From Halorubrum rubrum (GTDB taxonomy: Archaea; Halobacteriota; Halobacteria; Halobacteriales; Haloferacaceae), in assembly GCF_024494685.1 (NCBI RefSeq), contig NZ_JANHDM010000013.1, positions 1 to 64,000 on the forward strand: a DNA stretch of 64,000 nucleotides. The letters run 5' to 3'. Positions within the stretch are counted from its first letter, which is position 1. Each line of letters opens with the position of its first letter. Position numbers and translations under genes: made by a program. Below the pieces are notes generated by a model that worked only from the letters and a program-made list of their open reading frames with translations, did not search any database and was not told where the DNA came from. Shown in pieces: positions 34,650-43,319 of this stretch.

Positions 34650-36817
34650 CGATGCCGTTCAGTATCGACTTTCTGGACGACGGCCGCGTTCTGGAGTGGG
34701 AGGCAACCGCCGACGGCGCCGTCGCAACAGAACGGGATAACTACACACCGCGATTCTACGTCGCCCCTCGGGACCCTGATGCCGACCTTGATCTCACGAC
34801 GCTCCAGTCGGTGTACGACCAGCACCCGGACGTCGTCGCGACCGAGATGGTTACGCGACGGCCGGGCTTTCGACGAGACGAGGAGGCCGTTCTCGCGGTC
34901 GACGTCGTCCACATCGACCGCATCACTCCACTCGCCCGGCAGGCGCGTCAGCTGTCGGCCTATCCAGTCGGGGATCTCGCCTGCTTCAACGTCGACTTCT
35001 CGCGAGAGTTCCGATACTGTCTGGAGACCGGCGCCGATCCGACGCCGGCGAGCGAGCTGTCGACGCTCCGGCTCAGCGTCCCGGTGACCGAAACGAGCAA
35101 CGACATCTATGGGGAGCTGTCCGTCGCCGGCGACACCGTCACCGGCTCGCCGACGGATCTCCTGACCGCCGTCCTGAGGGCGCTCGACGCGCACGATCCG
35201 GACGTCCTGGTCTGCTCGACGAGTGAGATCGTCCCGACCCTGTACGAGATGGCGACGGACGCCGGCGTCGACGACTTCTCGTTGAGTCGGTGGCCGGACG
35301 TCGATTATCAGCAGCTCGCGAGCCGGTCGACGTACTCGAGCTACGGCCGCGTCGGCCACTCCCCAGCGCGGTACAACGTGCCCGGCCGGGCGATCATCGA
35401 CGAATCGAACACGTTCTTCTACGGGGAGACGAACCTCGACGGCGTCCTCGACCTCGTGTCGCGCTCGAAAAAGCCTGTCCAGGAGCTCGCGTGGGCGTCA
35501 ATCGGGAACGTCCTCACGGCGATCCAGATCTGCGAGGCCCACGACCGCGGCGTCCTCGTCCCGTGGAACTCCTGGCGTCACGAGTTCTACAAGCCGATGG
35601 GGACGCTCCACGATGCCGACCGCGGCGGCTTCATCTTCGCACCCGAGGTCGGCCTCCACGAGAACGTCCACGAACTCGACTTCTCCTCGTTGTATCCGAA
35701 CATCATCTGCACCCGGAACGTCTCGCCAGACGTCATCCGGTGTAGCTGCCACAGCGACCGCGACGACGTCCCCGGCCTCGGATACTCGATCTGCGACGAC
35801 CGGGGCTACCTCGTCGATGTGCTACAGCCGATCATCGACGCACGCGACGAGATCAAGGCGGCCATCCGTCGCGAGAAGGAACGAGACGACCCCGACGAGG
35901 ACCGTCTGGCGGAACTCGAGGGACGGTCGGGAGCGCTGAAGTGGATCCTCGTCGCCTGCTTCGGCTATCAGGGGTTCAGCAACGCGAAGTTCGGCCGCAT
36001 CGAGTGCCACGAAGCAATCAACGCGTTCGCTCGCGAGATCCTACTGACGGCGAAACAGCGGCTGGAAGCTGGCGGCTGGCGGGTCGTCCACGGCATCGTC
36101 GACTCCATCTGGGTGACGCCGGACCCTGACGTCGACGACGATGACCGCGAAGACCTCCAGACGCTCGCGACGGAGATCACGGAACGTGTCGAGATTCGGC
36201 TCGAACACGAAGCCCACTACGACTGGGTGGCGTTCGTGCCGCAGCGCGAGAGCGACGCCGGCGCGTTGACGAAGTACTTCGGGAAGGTCGCCGGCGACAA
36301 CGATTTCAAGATACGCGGGATTGAAGCTCGGCAGCGCTCAACCCCACCGTTCATCGAGGACGTCCAGCGGGACTATCTCGAACGGCTCGGTGCGACTAAA
36401 TCTCCGGACACCGTACTCGACTGTCTTCAGGACGCGATCAAGCGCCTCCACGCTGGAACGGTGCCGGTCAAGCAGCTCGTCGAACGGAATCGTGTCTCCA
36501 AGCCGCTGGAAGGGTACACGCAGAACACGCAGAACGTGGCGGCGCTGAAGCGGGCTCGGGACCAGGACCTCGCTATCCACCCGGGACAGGACATCGAGTA
36601 CGTGGTCGTCGACGACGAGAAGAGTTCGCGAGAGCGAGTCGCGTTGGCCCACGAAGAGGTAGAGTCGTACGATGCGTCGTACTACGAGACGCAACTCGTC
36701 AGAGCTGTCGAGAGTGTGCTGTCACCGCTTGGCTGGGATCGGACGGAGATTCGACGCGAGATCGCGGAAACTCGAGAAACGGACTTGACCGCCTTCACCG
36801 AGATTGGAAGACGTTAA
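34646..36817 (+). CDS. polB: family-B DNA polymerase (plasmid PolB)
   Basis: A 723-aa polymerase. An exonuclease-like FNVDFSREFRYCL segment is near residue 115. Motif A is HELDFSSLYPNIICT near 343-357, motif B KWILVACFGYQGFSNAKFG near 432-450, and motif C HGIVDSIWV near 482-490. Motif C has only the second Asp of the usual D-T-D; the first is Ile. Family-B enzymes need the motif A Asp and the second motif C Asp, both present, so reduced but not zero activity is possible. GTG start overlapping the previous gene; ATG two codons later is an alternative. Confidence 0.88.
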   Translation: MTMPFSIDFLDDGRVLEWEATADGAVATERDNYTPRFYVAPRDPDADLDLTTLQSVYDQHPDVVATEMVTRRPGFRRDEEAVLAVDVVHIDRITPLARQARQLSAYPVGDLACFNVDFSREFRYCLETGADPTPASELSTLRLSVPVTETSNDIYGELSVAGDTVTGSPTDLLTAVLRALDAHDPDVLVCSTSEIVPTLYEMATDAGVDDFSLSRWPDVDYQQLASRSTYSSYGRVGHSPARYNVPGRAIIDESNTFFYGETNLDGVLDLVSRSKKPVQELAWASIGNVLTAIQICEAHDRGVLVPWNSWRHEFYKPMGTLHDADRGGFIFAPEVGLHENVHELDFSSLYPNIICTRNVSPDVIRCSCHSDRDDVPGLGYSICDDRGYLVDVLQPIIDARDEIKAAIRREKERDDPDEDRLAELEGRSGALKWILVACFGYQGFSNAKFGRIECHEAINAFAREILLTAKQRLEAGGWRVVHGIVDSIWVTPDPDVDDDDREDLQTLATEITERVEIRLEHEAHYDWVAFVPQRESDAGALTKYFGKVAGDNDFKIRGIEARQRSTPPFIEDVQRDYLERLGATKSPDTVLDCLQDAIKRLHAGTVPVKQLVERNRVSKPLEGYTQNTQNVAALKRARDQDLAIHPGQDIEYVVVDDEKSSRERVALAHEEVESYDASYYETQLVRAVESVLSPLGWDRTEIRREIAETRETDLTAFTEIGRR

Positions 36818-36854
36818 CCAACACCATCGAGGTATCGGGAGAGTTGTTGGTTAA
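36814..36854. promoter_or_regulatory. paired inverted repeat (plasmid dyad, copy 2)
   Basis: TTAACCAACA at 36814-36823 overlaps the polB stop; TGTTGGTTAA is at 36845-36854, arms 31 bp apart. Unlike the other copies it is not clearly before a gene; it faces the origin region. Confidence 0.75.
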
Positions 36855-36900
36855 TACTGAGTGGAGACACGGAAGGGAGCTGGAGAGAATGCTTCGCCCA

Positions 36901-37962
36901 CACACCCCTCGTCCAGAGTGAAAACCAATCAAGAGAGTGGGGTGAGGTCCACGAGAAACGGGGGTTCTCGTGGGAGAAGATCAGCAAGAATCACGGAATG
37001 ACTGCCTGAGACGGGAGAACACGGAGGAAATGGAACAGCAAACACGAGCAGCGGTTCGAAACCACCCGGACGAATGCCGCCTTCGTCCTCTTCCTTGTGC
37101 TGAATGCACTTGGGGAGTTGTAAGAGGTAGGTAGTAATAAAACTTCTAGATAATACTATGAAGATTGGTATGTTTAGAGGATCTTCGACTGTGTGACGAC
37201 TGCTGTTCGAGGGATACTCGTCTCACGTCTTGTGATTTCGGTACTTCCCAGCTGACTCGTCGTGTGGTTTCCGCCCGGTGAGCCGAGGGACTCTCGTAGC
37301 GTTTCACTCTGGACGAGGGGTGTGGGGGTTCGATTCCATCGTCCGCGTATTATGAGATGTTGAAGGAACAATCGTCATTCTGACTATTCGCCAACTACCG
37401 AACCGGCATCAAAGCCGAAATCGGGATTGGTATCTCCCGATCTCCCTCGTCAATCGGAATCAAGATACCCGTTCCCGACAGTTCTGATTGTACCCTGCTT
37501 TGCTTCGGCTGGAGATCTGATCTGCGTCTTCACTCTTGATTGGGGGTGTCGACGAACGCTCGTCAGCATTACTCGAGGTTCACACTCCACTCCAGCTCGT
37601 CACACCGGCGCTTTCACTCTGGACGAGGGGTGTCTGCCGTGCGTCAGACGTCCAGGGCCGATGTGTCATCTCATAGAAATGATTGATTACCAGGTTCGGG
37701 AGATACACTCTGGACGGGGGGTGTCGTCTCAACCAAGTACGCTGCTTCCGTATGGAGGGCTATTCACTCTTGACCAGGGGTGTGTCAAACCCGCTCCAGT
37801 CTGGCGTTTTCACTCTGGATTGGGGGTGCCCGTCTGCGGCGGTAACTCTCGCTCCGAATCCGATTTCACTCGGGACCGACTTGACCCTTTGTGAGGATGA
37901 TACGCCAGCGACAAAACATCAGAAGACGACCATAGCCCGATTTACACTCTGGTCGAGGTAGC
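36901..37962. other. replication origin: ORB-type repeat array upstream of orc
   Basis: A long non-coding stretch with origin-recognition-box-like repeats, core CACTCTGGACGAGGGGTGT. One inverted copy is at 36901-36924. Direct copies start at 37302, 37528, 37612, 37703, 37762 and 37808; degenerate copies lie at about 37864 and 37941. They end 40 bp before the second orc gene, the usual arrangement of haloarchaeal origins (initiator gene next to its ORBs). Between the inverted and direct copies the sequence is AT-richer (37130-37165), a possible unwinding region. Confidence 0.85.
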
Positions 37963-38002
37963 CAAATCATTAAGTAGGTCCCATCCGCGATATCTGATAT
38001 TG

Positions 38003-39280
38003 ATGGCTGAGGAACCGTCCCAACTCTCTGACTTCGACGGCCGCTACGAGGATCCCGCTGACGATCCCCTCTTTGACTTTGATGAAGACGACCCCGACCG
38101 AGCCAACATTTTCGCTCGAAAGGAACTGCTGAAGGTTGGCCACGTCCCTGAAAGCGGCCGTATCGTCGGCCGAGATGGCGAGATCAAGGCCGTTGCTGCT
38201 GAACTCAGGCCGATCGTTCGTGGCGATCCGCCCAACAACGTGATTATTTACGGGAAAACGGGTACGGGGAAGTCGCTCGTTGCCCGTCACGTCACAGAAC
38301 GAGCCCGCCGAGCCGCGGAGTCGAACGGTGTGTCCGTCGGCACGGTCTACGTCGACTGCGCGCAGCACAACACACAGACACGCGTCGCGAGGACGGTGAC
38401 TCGTTCACTCAACGAAACGGACGAGACTGACTTCGATATTCCACGCGCAGGGATTGGCAGCGGGGAATACTACGACTATCTCTGGGAGATTCTGGATACT
38501 GCCTACGAGTCAGTCATCATTATTCTCGACGAGGTGGACCGACTCGATGACGATGATATTCTTATGCAGCTCTCGCGGGCTCGCGAATCGGGGAAAGCGG
38601 ATTGCCACCTGGGCGTCATCGCAGTCAGCAACAAAATCGAGTATCGCGACCAGCTGAACGAACGCGTCAAGTCCAGTCTTCGCGAAGAGGAGTTCGTCTT
38701 CCAACCCTACGACGCGAATCAACTGCGCGAGATTATGAAGCACCGACGGGACGCGTTCCACGATGGCGTTCTCTCCGATGATGTGATCCCGCTGACGGCG
38801 GCACTAGCCGCTCAAGAACACGGTGACGCCAGAAAGGCCATCGAAATTCTTCGTCACGCCGGCGAACTAGCCGAACGAGAAAACGTCGACACAGTCGTTG
38901 AGGAACACGTTCGTGATGCTCAGGAGTGGGCTGAAATCGATCGGTTCGAGGAGCTGCTACGCGGGTCGACGACCCAGGTCAAATTCATCCTCTATTCGCT
39001 CGCGCTGCTCACCGAAGAGAATCCGAACGAGGATGGATTCTCTACCAACCGGATTTACGAACGGTATCAAGCGACGACAGAGAAGGCTGATGCGAAGACT
39101 CTCAGCGAGCACCGCGTCTACGAGCTGTTGAAAGAGCAGGCATTCCTCGGCGTCGTTGAATCAACTCGGACCGGTGGTGGCCGGGGTGAAGGCAGTTATC
39201 TCGAGCATCGGCTGGTTCAGGACACCGGTATCGTGCTGAAATCTGTCCTCCGGGATAGCCGGCTGGAAGACCTGGCCTAG
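38003..39280 (+). CDS. orc: Orc1/Cdc6 replication initiator of this origin
   Basis: A 425-aa AAA+ initiator (ATG at 38003). An acidic N-terminus (FDGRYEDPADDPLFDFDEDD) precedes the ATPase: Walker A IIYGKTGTGKS near residues 80-90, Walker B IIILDEVDRLDDDD near 172-185, sensor 2 (GDARKAIEILRHAGELAE), then a winged helix. ORB-type repeats flank the gene on both sides, so it probably initiates at this origin. Confidence 0.93.
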   Translation: MAEEPSQLSDFDGRYEDPADDPLFDFDEDDPDRANIFARKELLKVGHVPESGRIVGRDGEIKAVAAELRPIVRGDPPNNVIIYGKTGTGKSLVARHVTERARRAAESNGVSVGTVYVDCAQHNTQTRVARTVTRSLNETDETDFDIPRAGIGSGEYYDYLWEILDTAYESVIIILDEVDRLDDDDILMQLSRARESGKADCHLGVIAVSNKIEYRDQLNERVKSSLREEEFVFQPYDANQLREIMKHRRDAFHDGVLSDDVIPLTAALAAQEHGDARKAIEILRHAGELAERENVDTVVEEHVRDAQEWAEIDRFEELLRGSTTQVKFILYSLALLTEENPNEDGFSTNRIYERYQATTEKADAKTLSEHRVYELLKEQAFLGVVESTRTGGGRGEGSYLEHRLVQDTGIVLKSVLRDSRLEDLA

Positions 39281-39300
39281 CTCCCGTTTCGGTCGCTGAC

Positions 39301-39590
39301 CACACCCCTGATCACGAGTGTATCTCTCGATACGTCGGAAACGTGGGGTGGGTGATCCGAGGTCGTCTTCTACTCCCAATAATCGACTTTGGCCGGGTGA
39401 CGAAACGACGGAAACGTGGGGGGTGTGATCCCCTCGATCGTGGCTGCGTTCCCTCCACCGACCTCCAGTTACGACGGAAACGTGGGGTGGGTATCTTTTC
39501 TCCGTGTGTTACCTGTTTGGACTGACCGGACCCATTCACACTGAGGGGTGTGGGGTGGGTTGAACCCATTCACACTCTGGGGGGTGTCCT
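39301..39590. other. downstream ORB-like repeats
   Basis: An inverted ORB-like box at 39301-39323 is followed by three GGAAACGTGGGG elements (about 39337-39354, 39410-39427, 39475-39492, each ending GGGTG or GGTGT), then two boxes of the CATTCACACT...GGGGTGT type at about 39533-39553 and 39568-39588. They complete the origin on the far side of orc. No gene is seen in 39281-39643. Confidence 0.75.
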
Positions 39591-39643
39591 CTACTACGCT
39601 ACTAATTGCGCTTGACAAACCTCCGGCTACGGTTCACCACCGT

Positions 39644-39967
39644 CTACTCGTCGGGACTGACGGGGCCTTTATACTGGGAACGCACTTTTTCGCCTTCTCG
39701 CCACTGCCAGTAGTAGTAGCGGTTGTCGTTAATCTCCTTGATCGTGATCGTGGCCTTGGCCGGGACATCGTCCGGCAGATCGTCGGGACGTTCTTCGATT
39801 TCGCTTTCATCTGAGTCCTCTTCGAGACGTGCCTCGCGAGCTTTGTGCTCAGCTAGCTCTTCAGCGTAGCGGGCAACGTGCTGGAGCTGCTCAGAAGAGG
39901 ACTCGTTGAGCGTATTGACGAGGTCTGTCGGGAGTTCCGCCGGCGGCGTCGGTGGCTCGTAGGACAT
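39644..39967 (-). CDS. small conserved haloarchaeal protein (DUF6788-like)
   Basis: A 107-aa protein starting MSYEPPTPPAELP (39967). A very acidic middle precedes a C-terminal KEINDNRYYYWQWREGEKVRSQYKGPV segment, resembling a family of small plasmid and phage proteins with a conserved YYYW/QWREG motif. Function unknown. A dyad repeat sits 17 bp upstream, and an upstream in-frame Met would lie inside that dyad, so the inner start is preferred. Confidence 0.65.
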   Translation of the reverse strand: MSYEPPTPPAELPTDLVNTLNESSSEQLQHVARYAEELAEHKAREARLEEDSDESEIEERPDDLPDDVPAKATITIKEINDNRYYYWQWREGEKVRSQYKGPVSPDE

Positions 39968-39983
39968 CAGCGGTCGCCTCGTG

Positions 39984-40024
39984 TTAACCAACAAAGGCCG
40001 CATCGGCATAGATTTGTTGGTTAA
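39984..40024. promoter_or_regulatory. paired inverted repeat (plasmid dyad, copy 3)
   Basis: TTAACCAACA at 39984-39993 and TGTTGGTTAA at 40015-40024, arms 31 bp apart. Immediately upstream of the minus-strand gene starting at 39967. Confidence 0.8.
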
Positions 40025-40090
40025 TAAGATATCGCCCCGTCACGGCCTGAAGAGTATGAATAGCAAGCTATTCCGGAATAGAACGTTCCA

Positions 40091-40504
40091 TTAGATGTCG
40101 TCGGGACGGGGCGCGTTCTCGTACTTGACCATCTTCTCGGGCTTGTCGGAGATGGTCTCGTAGATCTGCTGAAGCGTCTCTTCAGCGGCGAGCAGGTTGT
40201 GGTCGTTGAGGAACTCTCGCCCATTCTCCGTGAGGCCGTAGAACTTCCAGGGGTAGCCCTGTCGGCGCTGGTCGCCGTCCAGGGCGACCTCCTTCACGAT
40301 GCCCTCATCGATCAGCTTCTGGATGTGCTTGTAGACAGTGGCGTCACTCACGCTGGGGTTGAGCTCCTCGAGTTCGTACATCGAAGGAAGCTGCTCGGGG
40401 TGCTGGAGGATGTTGTTGATCAGGGTAAACCGCGTCTGCTGAGTGACGAAATGGATGAGTTCCCGTGGTGCCGTGTTCTCACCGTTCCCAAGGCCATCGT
40501 CCAT
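40091..40504 (-). CDS. winged-helix transcriptional regulator (PadR/ArsR-like)
   Basis: A 137-aa regulator (ATG at 40504; an in-frame TTG at 40531 is less likely). The wHTH spans about residues 15-95: FVTQQTRFTLINNILQHPEQLPSMYELEELNPSVSDATVYKHIQKLIDEGIV, then a wing GYPWKFYGLTENGREFL. A perfect 9-bp-arm palindrome lies 29-52 bp upstream, probably its own operator. The C-terminal KPEKMVKYENAPRPDD is a common tail in this haloarchaeal group. Confidence 0.85.
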   Translation of the reverse strand: MDDGLGNGENTAPRELIHFVTQQTRFTLINNILQHPEQLPSMYELEELNPSVSDATVYKHIQKLIDEGIVKEVALDGDQRRQGYPWKFYGLTENGREFLNDHNLLAAEETLQQIYETISDKPEKMVKYENAPRPDDI

Positions 40505-40532
40505 ATTGGTGTGTTCAATCGAGTACGCCAAA

Positions 40533-40556
40533 GTAGTTTACCCCAGAGTAAACTAC
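40533..40556. promoter_or_regulatory. palindromic operator candidate
   Basis: Exact inverted repeat GTAGTTTAC (40533-40541) and GTAAACTAC (40548-40556) with a 6-base spacer. It sits before the regulator at 40504 and downstream of the SWIM gene. Probably an autoregulatory operator of the wHTH protein. Confidence 0.65.
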
Positions 40557-40589
40557 CACGCAGAAGCGACCGAGAAGCAAGACAGGAGC

Positions 40590-41408
40590 TTACACCTGTG
40601 GTGGAAGCTGACCATCTGGACGTGGGACCTGCCCCTGTTTGATTTCGTGATCGACGCGACGCATATGTTTGCAGCCCCCGTCTGGAGCGCGCTGCTGCCA
40701 ATCGGGACAGGTACAGGATTGCCCGATAATATCGACTTCGTATCGATTTCCGGACGCCGCTTCGACTTCGTAGCGACCACCCTTGGCGAGTAGGGAGACG
40801 GTCATCGCTTCCTCGACAGCGCGTTTCGTTCGTGGCTCGAGATCATCGGCCGAGGTGGAGCCATTCGAGACGAGCATTCGGTCACGGACGTCCCCTGCCT
40901 GTCCTCCGTCTGGAGCGACAGCGTCGTCAGTCTCCTGAATCCGGTTTTCCAAGAGTGCTTCCGAAAGGTTCCCCTCCGGCCAGAGAAAGTGGACTTCTCG
41001 TCGCTCTCGATGGTCGTAGGAGCCACAGGCAGCCGCACTCCCTTCCCAGACTCGCCATGCCCCCAGCGCGGCCATAACAGTGAGGATGACCCGGGGAACC
41101 GGTGTTTGGTCCTCAGGGTAGAACACTCGAAAGCGCGTACAGTCGTCCTGTGGCGGTACTGTGTCCCACCACTCGACGTCGGACCTCCAACTGTCGTACA
41201 TCGCTTGATCTCGGCCGTATCCAACCGTCACGCCATCGACCTGCGGGACCTCCTCGGGGATCGCGTTGGCATCACCTTCGAGGAGTCGGAGTACAGCGTA
41301 CCGGAGGTACTCGTGTGCAGGGGAGTTCGTGGCTTGGGCGACCTGGTTGTACTGCTCTGCGACTCGCTCCGCTTCTGCCAGAACGGCTCTGAGATGTCGC
41401 TCTGTCAT
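40590..41408 (-). CDS. SWIM zinc-finger protein
   Basis: A 272-aa protein. The C-terminal SWIM motif is complete: SCTCPDWQQRAPDGGCKHMRRV (CxC...CxH) near residues 233-254, preceded by the usual GNRYEVDIIGQ strands. SWIM domains bind DNA or protein, often in recombination or transposition proteins. The N-terminal part is not recognised. It has both a 5' stem-loop (41428) and an upstream dyad (41460). Confidence 0.8.
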   Translation of the reverse strand: MTERHLRAVLAEAERVAEQYNQVAQATNSPAHEYLRYAVLRLLEGDANAIPEEVPQVDGVTVGYGRDQAMYDSWRSDVEWWDTVPPQDDCTRFRVFYPEDQTPVPRVILTVMAALGAWRVWEGSAAACGSYDHRERREVHFLWPEGNLSEALLENRIQETDDAVAPDGGQAGDVRDRMLVSNGSTSADDLEPRTKRAVEEAMTVSLLAKGGRYEVEAASGNRYEVDIIGQSCTCPDWQQRAPDGGCKHMRRVDHEIKQGQVPRPDGQLPPQV

Positions 41409-41427
41409 GATTCGATGAGGCTGGAAT

Positions 41428-41451
41428 GCGCCTCCACCCCTCGGCGGGCGC
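41428..41451 (-). ncRNA. 5' leader stem-loop, copy 1
   Basis: Stem GCGCC (41428-41432) with GGCGC (41447-41451); loop contains CCACCCCT on the plus strand. It lies 20 bp before the SWIM gene start. Candidate structured leader element on the minus-strand transcript. Confidence 0.55.
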
Positions 41452-41459
41452 TCACAAAC

Positions 41460-41500
41460 TTAACCAACGCACCAGCTAGATATCCCGAATTGTTGGGTAA
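41460..41500. promoter_or_regulatory. paired inverted repeat (plasmid dyad, copy 4)
   Basis: TTAACCAACG at 41460-41469 and TGTTGGGTAA at 41491-41500; each arm has one mismatch but the 31-bp arm spacing is kept. Upstream of the SWIM gene. Confidence 0.65.
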
Positions 41501-41556
41501 TCCCAGAGCTCCGGATGCGACACCCATCAACTATCGACACCGACATCGGCCGTTCC

Positions 41557-42360
41557 CTACGGCGATCCCTGTTGGGAGATCGCCGTGTCCAACTGCTCCC
41601 AGACCATTTCGAACGCCGGCGGATCACCGGTCAGGTCCGGCAGCGTGGTCTCCCACTGGTGGCGGATCGTCTCTTGTTGCTCGGCGGGGAGTCCGTCGTT
41701 CAGATCAACGGTGAGCCCATCGTGTTTACACTTCGCGTCGAAGGCGGGCCCCACGTCGGCAAAGTTGATCGCGACCGAATCGGTTTCGAGCAGCTGATAG
41801 AGATCATAGTAGTCACGGGCGGCTCCGCGCTGGTAGATCGCTCGGAGCTTTTCGGCGAAGATCTCCTCGACGCTGTACGCTTGTAGGTCGAATTCAGCTA
41901 TGTCTTCGTACGCGTGCGTGTGCTGAACAGGGTCGAAGGCGACGTGCTCGTCGACCATCACGTCGATGCTGGTCGTGTTGGGGTGGTTGAGGACGGCGCG
42001 GTACTGAATACTGATGTCGACGTAGTGGGTCGGGTAGTGGTCCTGCTGGGATTCGTGGTGCTCTCGAATCTCGAATTCGATGCCAGAGCGTTCAGCAATC
42101 GTATCGAGGACCGTTCGGAGCTCCTGTTTGGACCCCTGGTACTCCCCTTCGACGCCAAAATCGAGGTCCTCCGAGAATCGCCACGATTGCGGGAAATACA
42201 GCTTGGACAGCGCGGTCCCGCCTTTGAACAGGAGGTTGTCGCCGTAGTCGCTCGTGAAGATGCCCCAGAGGAGCCACGAATTGACGTAGTTCTTTTCGGC
42301 GTACCCTTGCCGAACGCCCAGTTCGCGAGCGAGAATCCGGAGCCGGTCCTGACTGATCAT
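41557..42360 (-). CDS. abiEii: AbiEii-type nucleotidyltransferase toxin
   Basis: A 267-aa protein with the nucleotidyltransferase signature LLFKGGTALSKLYF and RFSEDLDFGVEG (catalytic Asp pair), then AYSVEEIFAEKLRAIYQRGAARDYYDLYQL, typical of AbiEii. Such toxins are pyrophosphorolytic or CCA-adding-like nucleotidyltransferases that inactivate tRNA in type IV toxin-antitoxin systems. Start ATG at 42360, 5 bases after the antitoxin stop. Confidence 0.88.
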   Translation of the reverse strand: MISQDRLRILARELGVRQGYAEKNYVNSWLLWGIFTSDYGDNLLFKGGTALSKLYFPQSWRFSEDLDFGVEGEYQGSKQELRTVLDTIAERSGIEFEIREHHESQQDHYPTHYVDISIQYRAVLNHPNTTSIDVMVDEHVAFDPVQHTHAYEDIAEFDLQAYSVEEIFAEKLRAIYQRGAARDYYDLYQLLETDSVAINFADVGPAFDAKCKHDGLTVDLNDGLPAEQQETIRHQWETTLPDLTGDPPAFEMVWEQLDTAISQQGSP

Positions 42361-42365
42361 CGCGA

Positions 42366-43196
42366 TCAGGACTCCGTCGGCTCCAGCGTGGCTGGCTCGA
42401 CGTTGATTCGGAGGCGATACGTACTGTCGGTCGATCCGGTGTCGGGTCGCGTCGGGTCCAGTGAGGAATAACCACTCGTGAACGACGCAACGAGTTCTTC
42501 GCGGGCGGGGAGGTCGATGCCGAGCTGGTCGGCGAGGTAGACGATCCGCTTGGTCGCAGCGCCGTTGTCGAGGCGTTCGAGGTACTCGCCGACAGTGAGC
42601 CAGTCGCAACCCCGTTCGTCGGCAGTACGCATCGCGGTTGCGAGTTCCCGAAGGCCACCGCAGAACTCGGGGTGGTCCGCACAGTCGACCAGCGTCTTCT
42701 CCAGGTCGCTGACCTGAACGGTCGTGCCCTCGACCGATGTTGTCTCAACGCCGAAGAATTTCTGCTCGGTGACTGTCGTGACGCGGTACGGGACGCCGTG
42801 GATCTCCCGGCTTTGCGCTCGGGTCGGCGTGACGACGTACACCGTCCGGGGAACCTGTTCGGTCAGTCCGTGGTGGCTGAGGGCGCTGTAGTAGCCGATG
42901 TACATCGGCTCGGCGACGTGGGCAGCGATGAGGTACTCGTGGGTCGTGTACACGGCCTCCTCGCCGGCAGTGAGTGGAACGATGAGATACGTGCCCGGGA
43001 AGAGCCGGTCGAGCCAGCCCTTCTCGGTGAGCCGGGAGGCGATCTCGCGGGCGGTGTTTGGGGGGACCTCCAGCGTCGTCTCGATGTCGTCGACGGAGAT
43101 GATCTGGTGACCCGCGCCAGCGAGTCGTGCAAGGAGTCGACTTTCTCGAGTCGAGAGCCCCTGTCGTATATTTTCTGTTTGTTCTATGGTACTCAT
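42366..43196 (-). CDS. abiEi: AbiEi-type antitoxin, winged-helix regulator
   Basis: A 276-aa protein with an N-terminal wHTH (HQIISVDDIETTLEVPPNTAREIASRLTEKGWLDRLFPGTYLIVP), then the AbiEi_3/4-like domain (YIGYYSALSHHGLTEQVPRTVYVVT, GVPYRVTTVTEQKFFGVE, KTLVDCADHPEFCGG). It normally neutralises AbiEii and represses the operon. It is encoded first and directly coupled to the toxin gene. A plasmid dyad lies 79 bp upstream. Confidence 0.88.
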   Translation of the reverse strand: MSTIEQTENIRQGLSTRESRLLARLAGAGHQIISVDDIETTLEVPPNTAREIASRLTEKGWLDRLFPGTYLIVPLTAGEEAVYTTHEYLIAAHVAEPMYIGYYSALSHHGLTEQVPRTVYVVTPTRAQSREIHGVPYRVTTVTEQKFFGVETTSVEGTTVQVSDLEKTLVDCADHPEFCGGLRELATAMRTADERGCDWLTVGEYLERLDNGAATKRIVYLADQLGIDLPAREELVASFTSGYSSLDPTRPDTGSTDSTYRLRINVEPATLEPTES

Positions 43197-43274
43197 ACCT
43201 GCGTTTCTTACATAGAGTATAACACGGGCCTGCTTTAGCCTTGCGACTGCCGCGGACGGCGGAGACGAGCAGAC

Positions 43275-43315
43275 TTAACCAACAGAATCGGGGTGTGGAA
43301 CCGTGCGTTGGTTAA
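43275..43315. promoter_or_regulatory. paired inverted repeat (plasmid dyad, copy 5)
   Basis: TTAACCAACA at 43275-43284 and CGTTGGTTAA at 43306-43315, 31 bp apart. Upstream of the AbiE operon and just after the ArdC-like gene end. Confidence 0.75.
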
Positions 43316-43319
43316 GGAT

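Noticed and set aside
34364-35359. 331-codon open frame antisense to polB
   Set aside because: Arg-rich and without domains; a GC-rich codon shadow of polB and its neighbour.
36901-37962. CRISPR array suggested by regularly recurring GGGGTGT boxes
   Set aside because: Boxes are short, unevenly spaced (roughly 45-230 bp apart) and partly inverted; they fit ORB origin repeats.
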